From Selaginella moellendorffii (lineage: Eukaryota; Streptophyta; Lycopodiopsida; Selaginellales; Selaginellaceae), in contig NW_003314322.1 in the NCBI RefSeq assembly GCF_000143415.4, positions 1,190,067 to 1,254,066 of the forward strand: a stretch of 64,000 bases of DNA. The letters are read 5' to 3'. This document shows, piece after piece, positions 48,412-58,395 of the stretch. The notes beneath the pieces were generated by a model that saw nothing but the letters and a program-made list of their open reading frames with translations, was not told the DNA's origin and searched no databases. Position numbers and translations under genes: made by a program. Within the stretch, counting starts at the first letter, position 1; each line of letters starts with the position of its first letter.

Positions 48412-50855
48412 GCTCTACTTCTTCCGAAACGCTGGAAGCATTAGCACAGGAGAAGCTACGAGCGAGTGCTCTGATTCTGGGGGCGCTCAAGGCATGCAGC
48501 AGCGCCAAGGATGGGAAGATCATCCATGGCAATGCCATCCAGTTTGGAGCGATTGCGAACCTTTACGTGGCCAGTGGTCTGGTTCATATGTACGCTCGAT
48601 GCGGCAGCATGGTGGATTCGCAGCGGGTCTTCGATGGGATGGTCCAGCACGATGGGGTGTCGTGGAACTCGCTGATTCAAGGCTATGCCACCAATGGGGA
48701 AATGCCGAGAGCGTTGGGCATTTTGTCGCTGATGATCTGGGAGAGTGAGAAGAGTTCTTCCGTGATTCCGACACCTCGGACCTTTGTCGCTGCACTCAAG
48801 GGGTGTAGCAAGTTGGCGGTGGAAGAAGATGGAAGGCTGGTCAATGGAAAGCTTGTCAAGGTTTCTTCGCTCCAGAAAGTTTCGGAGATTCACTTGGTGG
48901 CTGCGAAGTATGGAAGGACAGACTCGACAAGCGTTTTCGTTGGCAACTCGCTGGTGGATTTGTATGCCAAGTGTGGGAGCCTGGAGGATGCTCGTCGGGT
49001 GTTTGATCGGATGGATAATCGCGACAGGGTTTCATGGAACGTTTTGATGGCCGGATGTGCTTTTCACGGGGAGGAGGAGGCGAGTTTGGAGCTGTTCGAG
49101 CGGATGCTACTCCAGGGCTATGCAGCGAACTCTCGGAGCTTTGTCACGGCACTCAAGGCCTGCTCGAGTCTGGCAGAGAAGGAAGAAGCGATCAAGGGCT
49201 CACGGGATGGACAGTTTGTGAAGATCGTGGCTTTGGAGAAAGCTATGGCTATACACTCGCAGGCTGAGAGACTTGGCTTGGATGTTTACATGGCCAGCGC
49301 AGTGATCAGTCTATATGCAAGGTGTGGAAGCATCGTGAACGGGCTAAAGGTTTTCGACAGGATGCTGTGCCGTGATCTCGTGATGTGGAACACGATGATT
49401 CTCGGGTGTGCCGAGAACCATGACGCGGAGCTCTCTTTGGAACTGTTCGAGGCGATGAGCAAGCATAGCTGTGAAGCTCCGAATGCTCGAACTTTAGTTG
49501 CGGTGCTCAAGGCATGCGTATATCTGGCCGAGAAAGAAGAAGAAGCGCAGGAGATTTGTGGGAAGAAGATTAGAGTCATGCTGCTCGAGCGAGGCATGGC
49601 TTTGCATGCTCGAGCCAAGGCAACCATGGAACTCAATGGCTTTCTAGCTTGCGCTCTCGTCGACCTGTACTCCAAAAGTGGGAGCTTGGTGGACAGTATG
49701 GCCGTGTTCGAAGCTATGGCGCATGATCCAGATGTTACGTTGTGGACTGCTTTGATCACCGGGTGTGCTGACAATGGGGAAGAAGATCTAGCTCTTGAGC
49801 TCTTCTCTCAGATGCAAAGTCATGGAGGTTGTGCACCGGACGCTCATAGTTTTGTAGCGGCAATACGAGCTTGCGGGTCTAGCTTGGCAGCAGCGAAAGA
49901 ATCCAGGGAGACGAAAGTGCTCGTGTGCTTGGAGAGAGGCATGGCTCTCCACTTCGAAGCTGCGAAACAAGGATTTGTATCGAACAAGTTCCTGGCCAGC
50001 GCTCTAGTCGACATGTACGTGAGATGCTCGAGCATGGACGATGCTCGCAGGGTTTTTGCTGCGATCCAGCGTCCGGAGGTGGCAACTTGGAACACACTGC
50101 TTCTGGGATACGTAGAAAGCGGGCAAGGGGAGCTAGCTCTCGAGACTTACGAGCAAATGAAAGCTCGCGGTGGTCTGGAACCGAATGCTTCGACTCTTGG
50201 CCTCGCACTGAGGGCCTGTGGAGTGGCGAGAAGATTGGAAACTGGGAAGAGAGTCCATGGTGAGCTATGCAGGAGAGGCCTTGAAAGCGATGCTGTTCTA
50301 GCAACGTCGCTCATAGATTTCTACGCAAAGTTTGGCAGTCTAGACAACTCTCGCCAAGTGTTCGACTCGGTTTCTACAAGGGACGTGATCACCTGGAACG
50401 CATTGATAGCAGGATGGAGCAGCCAGGGGAGCTACACGAATTCTCTTGCATTGTTCTACGCCATGCAAGACGAGGATCTAAGGCCCAGCAGTGTCACCTT
50501 CGTCTCGCTTCTCAACGCTTGCAGCCATGCCGGGATGGTTGAGAGGGCGAGGAAGATCTTTCGTGCAATGGAGGAGTCGTCCAAGTTTGCCGTGACGCCT
50601 GGTATCGAGCACTATGGCTGCATGATCGATGTGCTTTGTCGAGCAAACCAGCTCGATGACGCAGTGGCTATGGTGCGAGGCATGCCTGTGGAAGCCAATG
50701 CCGTGGCCTGGACGATCATTCTCAACGAGTGCTGGAAGCGGCAAAACTTGGTGGTGGGAGCGCTTGCATTCGACGCACTACAGAGAATGGGTTTTACCAC
50801 ATCCTCGGCCTTCACCTTGATGACCAGAACTGAAGGAGCTGGACAAAGTTTATAA
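48354..50855 (+). CDS. Second long PPR frame, overlapping the first
   Basis: An 833-residue PPR protein with about 20 motifs (LVHMYARCGSMVDSQRVFDG, LVDLYAKCGSLEDARRVFDR, VITWNALIAGWSSQGSYTNS). It ends near an E1-like region (IILNECWKRQNLVVGALAFD) with no DYW domain. Its first ATG lies within the end of the first frame, shifted by one base. Either two genes overlap, or one giant gene has a frameshift near 48354-48411. The region before the first motif (STSSETLEALAQEKLRASAL) resembles a PPR N-terminal linker, so separate genes are plausible. Confidence 0.8.
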   Translation: MGRTGTSSQAKEELVLGNLSSTSSETLEALAQEKLRASALILGALKACSSAKDGKIIHGNAIQFGAIANLYVASGLVHMYARCGSMVDSQRVFDGMVQHDGVSWNSLIQGYATNGEMPRALGILSLMIWESEKSSSVIPTPRTFVAALKGCSKLAVEEDGRLVNGKLVKVSSLQKVSEIHLVAAKYGRTDSTSVFVGNSLVDLYAKCGSLEDARRVFDRMDNRDRVSWNVLMAGCAFHGEEEASLELFERMLLQGYAANSRSFVTALKACSSLAEKEEAIKGSRDGQFVKIVALEKAMAIHSQAERLGLDVYMASAVISLYARCGSIVNGLKVFDRMLCRDLVMWNTMILGCAENHDAELSLELFEAMSKHSCEAPNARTLVAVLKACVYLAEKEEEAQEICGKKIRVMLLERGMALHARAKATMELNGFLACALVDLYSKSGSLVDSMAVFEAMAHDPDVTLWTALITGCADNGEEDLALELFSQMQSHGGCAPDAHSFVAAIRACGSSLAAAKESRETKVLVCLERGMALHFEAAKQGFVSNKFLASALVDMYVRCSSMDDARRVFAAIQRPEVATWNTLLLGYVESGQGELALETYEQMKARGGLEPNASTLGLALRACGVARRLETGKRVHGELCRRGLESDAVLATSLIDFYAKFGSLDNSRQVFDSVSTRDVITWNALIAGWSSQGSYTNSLALFYAMQDEDLRPSSVTFVSLLNACSHAGMVERARKIFRAMEESSKFAVTPGIEHYGCMIDVLCRANQLDDAVAMVRGMPVEANAVAWTIILNECWKRQNLVVGALAFDALQRMGFTTSSAFTLMTRTEGAGQSL

Positions 50856-51520
50856 AGAGACTTCATCTATATCAAACACGTACAAGCAAGCTAGCTGTTT
50901 AGCTGGCGAGCCGATCCACATCGTCGTGCAGGCCCTGTTTGATAATCAAAGCCCGAGGTTTGCTTTGTATCTTTCCATTTGCTCGAGTAGAAATCTTATC
51001 TTGTAAGTTTTTTCTTGGCTTAATTTTCAATTTCTGGTCTTATAGACTCAGCAGCAAGCTGAAAGAAGAAAAGTCAAAGTGAAACACTGAGCACGAGAAT
51101 TTCAGTCAAGCTGTGTTTTTTATATATGTTTTGATCTTACAAGAAAAAACAATGCAGGAGATATACTCTTGTTATTCTCAATTGTCAAAAAAAAAAAAAA
51201 AAGTGGAGTGCGTGCCTGATCCAAATTTTAGGCCTTCAAACAAGTTCCCTCCCGAGACCTTGATAAGAATGGCTACGAAAATTAGTGTGTTGATTCTTGT
51301 TCTTCCTTTCTAACTAATTCATTTTCTTTGAATCGAATTGGATCAGGGGATTTCTTTTTACTATGCTTGACACATATGTCATGATTAGAGCACGCTTTCT
51401 CTCCTATGCTCGATCGAGTTCAATGCGTGGGTTGATCCGGGCTGAGTCTTGCATCCTGAAAAACTCTGGTCATGGCGTCGATCGATGCTCAAACTAAAAT
51501 CTGTTCGTTAATCGATGCAG
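50856..51520. other. Spacer
   Basis: PPR 3' flank, plus an A-run at 51187-51202. I see no gene. Confidence 0.4.
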
Positions 51521-51529
51521 CTCCTTATG

Positions 51530-51665
51530 CGGGATCTTAAGTCCTGGACGTCGATGATAGCCTCTTTTGCTTTCCAATGGAGATTCTCGCCGATCCAAGC
51601 ATGGTCGCCTAGAATGCAATGCTAGCTGCGTATATTAGGAATAAGATTGTGTTACAGTCCGAGAT
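51530..51665 (+). pseudogene. Small PPR relic
   Basis: Fragments reading SWTSMIASFAF and, after a TAG in place of the usual Trp, NAMLAAYIRNK match the PPR WxxMI.xY pattern. Too short to be a gene. Confidence 0.35.
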
Positions 51666-52012
51666 GGAGGAAATTTCTACTGCCATGCCTGGATATTGCA
51701 AACCAGAAAAGTCATAGTGGAACACAGTAAGCTGGTCCCGCGGTATTGACTCTATCGCAATTATTTTGTCAATCGTTTTTACCAGTCTCCAGTCTAAAAG
51801 TAAAGAAATAACATCAAGAAAAACTCAGAAAAATCATTTAGAAATCACAGTAGTTCGTCTGAAATAAAATACGCTCCTCTTAGTGTACATATTTAGAGTC
51901 AAGGCTTAAAACAACCAGCAACCACCGTTCCTCTGTCTCTGAAACCACAAGGAGTCCAGAAATAATTTATGCGCATACAAGGTTATTGGATTGAACTCCA
52001 AGATCCATGACT
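51666..52012. other. GFA gene 3' flank, duplicated
   Basis: From about 51730 (AGCTGGTCCCGCGGTATTGA) the sequence is repeated at 52648 onward, so the tandem duplication includes the 3' flank of the GFA gene. Confidence 0.7.
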
Positions 52013-52423
52013 TCAATTCTCTTCTTTAGACAGCTTGCTTATGTTCGAGGCAGCAAAAGACGCCTCCCAATTCTTTCCATCGAAGCACTTGACTTGGACG
52101 TCGCGCAGCGTGCCAGGATCCACACAATGCACAGTCACAGACACCCCGTCCGGATTGGAGCGCGGCTTATAGTAGGAGCAGATCCCACACACCTTGCAAA
52201 ACAGATGCTTGGCCTGGTGCGTCCCAAACGTGTAGAGCGAGAGCCACTCCTCGGATCCGGGCTGAAGCCGAAACCTGGCCTCAGGAACAATGAAACTCGT
52301 GTTCCTTCGCATGGCACAATTGGAGCAATCGCACTCCCACACAACAACGCTGGCCGGGGCGTCCACCTCCCACCGCACGCGACCGCAGTGGCAGCCGCCC
52401 TTGTGTGTCACAAGGCCCTCCAT
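52013..52423 (-). CDS. GFA/CENP-V-domain protein, copy 1
   Basis: 136 residues, about the size of a single GFA (glutathione-dependent formaldehyde-activating enzyme-like, Mss4-like) fold. Zinc-binding cysteines lie in KGGCHCGRVRWEV, ECDCSNCAMRRN and LFCKVCGICSYY. The middle has EARFRLQPGSEEWLSLYTFG. Related proteins are small zinc proteins of uncertain enzyme activity, and plant CENP-V-like members are uncharacterised; no substrate can be assigned. The start MEGLVTHKGGCHCG is the family's usual N-terminus. Arises from a tandem duplication with 52950-53357. Confidence 0.9.
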   Translation of the reverse strand: MEGLVTHKGGCHCGRVRWEVDAPASVVVWECDCSNCAMRRNTSFIVPEARFRLQPGSEEWLSLYTFGTHQAKHLFCKVCGICSYYKPRSNPDGVSVTVHCVDPGTLRDVQVKCFDGKNWEASFAASNISKLSKEEN

Positions 52424-52949
52424 CGCACAAACACAAGCTCACTAGATCACTGAATTCTCTATACCCGAGGATAACGCTTTTACGGAATTTCCCAACTTTT
52501 GCAATAAAAGCCATCACAATCACACCTGATTCTAATGCTTAATTGTGAAGGCTCCTCATATAAATCCTACATACCTTCACATTTTAACAACGCTTTGTGG
52601 TGCTTACTTGATTAAAGTGAGACCATTTGGAGGTCCCACTTAAAAAGCTGGTCCCGCAGTATTGACTCTATTGCAATTGTTTTGTCATTCGTTCTTACCA
52701 GTTTCCAGTCGAAAAGTAAGGAAATAACATCAAGAAAAACTCAGAAAAATCATTTAAAAATCACAGTATCTTTCTGAGTTCATCTGAAATAAAACACGCT
52801 CCTCTTAGTGTACATATTCAGAGTCAAGGCTTAAAACAACCAGCAACCACCGGTCCTCTGTCTCTCAAACCACAAGGAGTCCAGAAATAATTTATGCGCA
52901 TACAAAGTTATTGGATTGAACTAATGGCTAATGTCCAAGATCCATGACT
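52424..52949. other. Spacer between GFA copies
   Basis: Contains the promoter of copy 1 and the 3' flank of copy 2. The 3' flank is a near copy of 51730-52012. Confidence 0.6.
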
Positions 52950-53357
52950 TCAATTCTCTCCTTTAGACAGCTTGCTTGTGTCCGAGGCAGCAAAAGACGC
53001 GTCATTCTTTCCGTCGAAGCACTTGACTTGGACGTCGCGCAGCGTGCCAGGATCCACACAATGCACAGTCACAGCCACCACGTCCGGATTGATGCGCGGC
53101 TTAAAGTAGGAGCAAATCCCACACACCTTGCAAAACAGATGCTTGGCCTGGTGCGTCCCAAACGTGTAGAGCGAGAGCCACTCCTCGGAGCCGGGCTGAA
53201 GCCGAAACCTGGCCTCGGGAACAATGAAATGCGTGTTCCTTCGCATGGCACAATTGGAGCAATTGCACTCCCACACAACAACGCTGGCCGGGGCGTCCAC
53301 CTCCCACCGCACGCGGCCGCAGTGGCAGCCGCCTTTGTGTGTCACAAGGCCCTCCAT
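52950..53357 (-). CDS. GFA/CENP-V-domain protein, copy 2
   Basis: 135 residues, roughly 90% or more identical to copy 1, with the same cysteine pattern. Differences are few substitutions (for example H in place of S after RRNT) and loss of one residue near the C-terminus (DASFAASDTSKLSKGEN). Both frames are intact, so this is a recent tandem pair. Confidence 0.9.
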   Translation of the reverse strand: MEGLVTHKGGCHCGRVRWEVDAPASVVVWECNCSNCAMRRNTHFIVPEARFRLQPGSEEWLSLYTFGTHQAKHLFCKVCGICSYFKPRINPDVVAVTVHCVDPGTLRDVQVKCFDGKNDASFAASDTSKLSKGEN

Positions 53358-53479
53358 CGCTCTAGATCCACAAACACAAGCTCACTAGATCACTGAATTC
53401 TCTATACCTGAGGATAACGATGCCAAAATGAGAACAGTGTTTACCTATGGACTCTTTTTTTATCTTTAGTATGATGACG

Positions 53480-53664
53480 CCGACCTCGAATCGCGATGAG
53501 CAGTATGAGCTACGTCGGTACGATCGGCCTCGTCGAGGGCTCCAGTAGGGAGAGTAGCCAGGCGACGCTGAGCGTTCCCTTCTGCCACGAGAAGATGGGG
53601 AGTATCCCCTCCTTGAAGAATGCCTGTACTCGCTGCGTCTCCTTGAGTAGGCTGTCGAAATCAA
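53480..53664 (-). pseudogene. SR splicing-factor RS-domain fragment
   Basis: The minus frame reads STAYSRRRSEYRHSSRRGYS, SRGRRERSASPGYSPYWSP and RRGRSYRRSSYCSSR. This RS dipeptide-rich run with SP sites is typical of SC35/SCL-type SR proteins. The RNA-recognition motif is not found nearby and the frame runs on into unrelated sequence, so it is an isolated exon fragment. Confidence 0.65.
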
Positions 53665-53737
53665 ACATGGAAGTCATCAAAGAGACGTAAGAAAAAAGGA
53701 AAGAAACAGAGGCTTGAGAAGCGAAGGAACTTACAGA

Positions 53738-53790
53738 CTTCTCCTATGCAATGTGGCAATTTCTCAGAGAGGCCAAGTTTTTCAGGAACC
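53738..53790 (+). pseudogene. Fragment of the 388-codon gene
   Basis: Encodes FSYAMWQFLREAKFFRN, against FSYAVWQFLREAKFFRI in the gene at 2474-3640. It is in the opposite orientation to that gene relative to the duplicated block. Confidence 0.85.
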
Positions 53791-53798
53791 CAGCTATC

Positions 53799-53822
53799 TG
53801 GGTTCAAATCCTGGCAATGGAT
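53799..53822 (+). pseudogene. tRNA-like T-arm relic, second copy
   Basis: CTGGG-TTCAAAT-CCTGG-CAATGGA, the counterpart of 3703-3726. The T stem has G-U pairs. No complete tRNA. Confidence 0.45.
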
Positions 53823-54114
53823 GCAAGATTTTCCTTTTCTTTTCCATCTGATTCAATTCACCGCAGTTTCAATTAGCATTCATGGCGTGGAACACCAAAA
53901 CTCGTGCATGAGTGCTGTGTGGTGTGGATGTAAGAGCAACCTCAACAGCTTTGCAGCATGTCCAGGAGAGAGGATTTTTAACCCAATTTTCAGTACTGAT
54001 TTCCTTTGAAATTATTCAGAGATGAAGTAGTTTCACAACACCCATTATGAAGCACCAAAACATTTGGAAGTGCTTTGTTACAATGTTCGCACCTACGGTG
54101 AGAATATATAAAGA

Positions 54115-54290
54115 TAGAATTGCTTAACCCTGGCCCCCGTCATGTCTATCACGCGTTAAGTCGGTGCGTTTCATGGCTGGATTTGACATTTCCATTCGTT
54201 AAGTCGGCGTGTTCCATGGCTGGATTTCGTTAAGTCACAGCGGCTTCGCTCCATCCATGGCAGCTTGTCGCTAAGTTCTTGAGCTAGAAT
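54115..54290. mobile_element. Short insertion with a 6-bp target duplication
   Basis: Relative to copy 1, 164 bp (54121-54284) is inserted between two TAGAAT direct repeats (54115-54120 and 54285-54290). Copy 1 has a single TAGAGT at the site. Inside are three CGTTAAGTC-type repeats with CATGGCTGGATT. Such a clean insertion with a target duplication suggests a small non-autonomous element of unknown type. Confidence 0.75.
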
Positions 54291-54764
54291 AATGCACCAT
54301 CTTTGTTAAAATGCAGAGAAACAGTCTGTATGTCTTGCTATTTAACTATTACTTATTGGAGTCTTCCACCACGTAAGCGCTGAGAGTTTCCATGATGTAT
54401 ATTTTAACATAGTGGATTGATATTGGAGCGAACAAGGAGTTGCTGGAACTTGGGCATTGCATCAGACCCATCTTGAAACACAAACCAAAGAAACTTTTTT
54501 ATGAAGTCCAGATTTAAGAAAAGAATCAACGTGAATCCCCCACTAGATACAACAGTTTAGAAATCCTTTTTCACCAGACCAAGCAGCATCCATATCTGGG
54601 TTTGCTTTCAAGGCCACCTCGCACAAAGCTCTTCTTCTTCTCGCAGAACTCCCTAGAACTTGCTCTGAGACATCACTTTGAAGTGTTTGTAAAGCAGCTT
54701 TTCCTCACTCAATAACTTATATGGTGAGGACCATCATTTGCTTGGACATATACAACAGGCAATG

Positions 54765-55460
54765 TTATTGGTAGGTTTTCACTGCCAAACTGCTGAAGTT
54801 CATCGTGGGCACCTCGGTCACCGGCGTCACGGGCAGCACCTGGATGCCCAGCCGGACCTCCAGCCACTCGGGCGGACCGAACCAGAGAGCCGTGTCGCGC
54901 TTGTTGGCCCAGAGCACCCCGATCATCCGGTTGCGCGCCACAAACTCGGCCTCGTACAGCTCGCTGCCCAGCGGTACGTGCCACAGCGACTGCACGGCGT
55001 GCGTCTCGAAGGCCACCAGCGTGACGCCGAGCTCGGCCAGCGCCGCGTCGTGGAAGGCGGAGCCCAGCAGCGACGCCGCGTAGTACGAGTTGACGGCCTC
55101 GCTGGTGCTCTCCTGGTTGCGGCCCTCGGCGAAGTTCTTGAGCCACGAGTGCATGAGCCAGTGGTGATCGTTGTACATTCCAAGGCCAAAGTCGGCACCA
55201 CTGTTGGCAGCACCGTCGCTGCTCCCCACTGGCGATCGTAGCCAATGCTGTTACTCATGTTTAGATTGACAGCGTGGTTACTGTCCAGCCACTGCGGCTA
55301 TGAGCGCGAGCCGCGCAGCACGGGCAGCGGCCTTGCCGAAGAAGTACGTGGACGAGTTCACTATGACGCCCGGGAGGTCATATAAGGCATACAAGGCCAT
55401 CTGGAGTGGCAGAGGTGATGGCATGATCAAGTACGTGATAGGGACTCCTAGTTTTGTCAA
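54765..55460 (-). pseudogene. GH81 endo-1,3-beta-glucanase pseudogene
   Basis: Read on the minus strand: STYFFGKAAARAARLALIA (~55380), a stop, IGYDRQWG, then after a frameshift SSDGAANSGADFGLGMYNDH and, after an internal deletion, GRNQESTSEAVNSYYAASLL, EAEFVARNRMIGVLWANKRD and VLPVTPVTEVPTMNF. These are GH81 hallmarks in order; the Glu of NQESTSEA is in the catalytic region of the family. About 60-70 residues between YNDHH and WLMHSW, including the HYGY motif, are missing. GH81 enzymes cleave beta-1,3-glucan. At least three lesions make it non-functional. Confidence 0.88.
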
Positions 55461-55739
55461 GAGCGTTAGTAACCACTGCGGTTGGTTATCTTTATTACAA
55501 AGCATCAATGCTATGGAGATGGCTTAAACTCAAGACACTCAGTGTGAGAAGACTCACTAAATAAAAGTTCTAAAGCAAACTGGAGCTGATATATTATTTT
55601 TCTTTTTGTTTTCTTCTGGGTGGAGTCTTGAATAGGGAAGAAATAAGAAGAAAAGATGGTGACTTTGTGCATTTATGCAAATTGGAAATCTCAACAGATG
55701 GCATGTTGTGGAATGGAAAGTAATATTGCATTCAACCAT

Positions 55740-56475
55740 TTTGTTTAAGGATTTGAGTCAATTCTTTTGAACCTGAATTTCTTTTTATCTGTAAGAGTCT
55801 TAACCATGTTGGTTTCACCAAGAACCAGTATATGCTCCTGTGTGGGGAACGATTTGTGAAGGCCCCTTGTAAAGTGCTGCGTGAGGCGTTCATTTTGGCA
55901 TACATCAAGGATCTTAAGGCTCTTGCGTCGCTTGAGGATTTTGAAAGCGAGGAAGATGTTGAAATGGTTCTATGGTTGAGGACTGAGACGGTGCACATAG
56001 TTGTGGACTATGCGAACTTGATGGTTTGCGATCGAAGTAAGAGCCTTTGGTCGCAAAGGTGAAGGCTCCGGTTCCCAGGCTGTCACAAACAACCACCCAA
56101 ACGTTGGTGTGTTATCCAGGGAGATTCCGAAGAAGCTTCAGTAGGAAAACTTCCGAGTTTAAATTCAGTCCGGTTTTGTGTTTGTTTCTCGCTCTGCAGG
56201 AGGATGAAGCTGTCGCTTACTTGAAGCATACATCAGGCAAAACCGAAGAGGTGTGTCAATTACGTGCAAGGAGGATCCATCATTATACTGGCTGGGTGCC
56301 GGGGCTGCTTTCGCAATACCTGACGAAAAAATGCGTAGTCAAGCAGACTAGGAGATTGCTGCTAAAAGGTGTTTCGGATGCTTTGCATTCGGACGACGAG
56401 GTTCTCACAGCTGTCGCAGAAGGGCGTTTGAAATACGAGCTGTCAGATGCTTTGGATTCCGGGTGCTACTTCTGA
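55740..56475 (+). pseudogene. Unidentified two-exon gene remnant, copy 2
   Basis: Paralogue of 5459-6219: FTKNQYMLLCGERFVKAPCK, AFILAYIKDLKALASLEDFE, then EDEAVAYLKHTSGKTEE and IHHYTGWVPGLLSQYLTKKC, ending ELSDALDSGCYF with the same stop. The middle carries the inverted segment. The third segment is open here and in copy 1, but no complete gene can be assembled in either. Confidence 0.5.
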
Positions 56476-56639
56476 GGGCAAGATGGCAAGGGCCGCTGCT
56501 TGGCACCATCAATGCTGCATGGCCGCTAGAGAAATCCTCGATTTCATTCGTTATGAAATATCAATTAAATTCCTTTCACATATGCACGTGACGTGGCAAT
56601 CTTGGCTTATGTGGCAAGTGATGTGCCACATCACTTGCC

Positions 56640-58395
56640 GGAGGACCCTTGGTTTTTTTTATTTCTTTTTCTTTCGTCTAAACTTTGCTATGCAGGTTAC
56701 TTTGGGAACGCCTAAGTCGATTACAAACAATAGATGGCCTTCTCTTGGTACGAATTGGAAGGCAGAAGAGTACATAAAGTTTGTCCTGCTACAGACGACA
56801 GTTGTGGCTCTCGAAACAGAGACTCGCTGGAGGCGCTGGAGGAGAGAGGCAGCATCCAGGTATTGAAATCCAGTACCTCCGATCTGATCTTTTGGCCACC
56901 ATGGCGATTCCAAGTCCTTAGCTGCCGCTGCATGCTCTGCGGATATTGGAGCTCCGATCAACATCGCTGATGAAGAGGTGGATTGCGATGAAGAGGTGAA
57001 TGAAGAGGTGAATCTGGATGAAGAGGTTTTAAATGTGGTGACCAAGCAGGATGCCGGTGATGCAAATTCCTGACAACAAAAGTTGGAACTTCATATTTCT
57101 ACGATAAGAACAGGTTTTGTTTGTGATCATGACAATCTCGTCCATACTCATATTTTTATGCAGGTATCAACTCAGATTTCCTCCTGTAAAGAGAACGGCC
57201 CAGGAGATGCTAGCAGCGATTGATCAATAAAAAAATACAAAGGACTTGACAAAAGTAAAGAGGACATACTAACAGCTGCTGGACTGAGTGGAGAGTCAAT
57301 CTTATGGAGGCTCCATCATCTATACTCCTTCAATCCTATCTCAGTTTCTCATAGATCCCATGCGCCGACTTTGCTTGAACCTTTTCAAAATATTTTGCGA
57401 TTACTTGCTTTCGCTCACGACCATGAAGGATGGTATTGATTCTGCTCTGGAGAAGGTATGATCCTTGGTTTTTTTATTTCTTTTTCTTTCGTCTAAACTT
57501 TGCTATGCAGGTTACTTTTGCAGCGCCTAAGTCGATTACAAACAATAGATGGCCTTCTCTTGGTACGAATTGGAAGGCGGAAGAGTACATAAAGTTCGTC
57601 TTGTTACATAGACAGTTGTGGCTCTCGACACAGAGACTCGCGATATTGGTTGTATAATCATGGACATAGCACATCTCTGCTTTGTGAATTCGAAAGTCTA
57701 TGGCTGGAGCAACACCGATCGTACCACAGTTCAGAGGCTTTTAGTAGCTGCAAGAATAAAAAATCCTGGATTTGGTGCCACGACTGGAGCATTGCAGCAC
57801 ATGATTGGTGTGTTTGAGACCTTCTCCTGTTAGTGCTACAATGAATGTGTTTTCTTTTTACCAGGTGTGGAACTAGTCAATGATATTTCTCGACATGGTA
57901 GTCATTTGAGGTATTGGAGCTGGGAATTTGAGAGGTGTGTTAAAACGTTTCTCAAAGTTCCGCCTAACAACAAGGACGAAGAATTATCACACTTTACTAT
58001 GCTCGCATGACATAAGAAACTAGACGAAGATCAGGTGTGTTCTAGCTTTCTTGAGTGTGTTTTGCTTAGCTTTTACCATCTAACTCCTACAGCTTATACC
58101 GTCCAATCGAAACTCTAGACTTTATCAAAACTCCGTGATAAAGCCTGACGTTCCAAGCAAGCTGATCACCACTAGTTGTTTGAAGACATCGTCGATTGTT
58201 AAAGCTCGTGAGCTCTGGGAGCAAGGACGCAACATTTCTGATGAGATTTCTTTGCACCTGCTTGTAAAAGGTAAGAAAAACACTGATGTTTTAGGCTGAC
58301 TTCCAATCTAAATGCTTTCAGGCGTAGTTATTGGGAAGACAGTTTTGGAATTCAGAGTTATTCCTGGCGTTTCAAGCGGTCCAAGTTTTTAGAAA
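56640..58395 (+). other. Unidentified gene locus with a duplicated exon
   Basis: An exon of about 120 bp following an acceptor (TTTGCTATGCAG) occurs twice, at 56696-56812 and 57512-57625. Each gives PKSITNNRWPSLGTNWKAEE followed by YIKFVLL. Downstream the frame continues VALDTETRDIGCIIMDIAHL, CFVNSKVYGWSNTDRTTVQR and GATTGALQHMIG (to ~57807). After an intron comes ELVNDISRHGSHLRYWSWEF and, after a disrupted stretch, ITTSCLKTSSIVKARELWEQ and ISDEISLHLLVKGVVIGKT. I do not recognise the family. Stops at the segment ends suggest a decaying gene. Confidence 0.45.

Larger units (their letters stand above)
53823..56500 (+). repeat. Segmental duplication, copy 2
   Basis: Collinear with 3727-6250. 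Differences are a 164-bp insertion at 54121-54284, a ~600-bp glucanase remnant between 54.8 and 55.4 kb where copy 1 has only ~25 bp, lack of the 4.56-kb PPR relic, and an inverted ~80-bp segment at 56068-56145. Confidence 0.85.

Noticed and set aside
53496-53690. Small plus-strand frame in the SR fragment
   Set aside because: The opposite strand has the RS-dipeptide pattern.
54738-55241. Plus-strand frame of 167 residues at the glucanase region
   Set aside because: Antisense of the GH81 remnant, whose motifs are clear on the minus strand.
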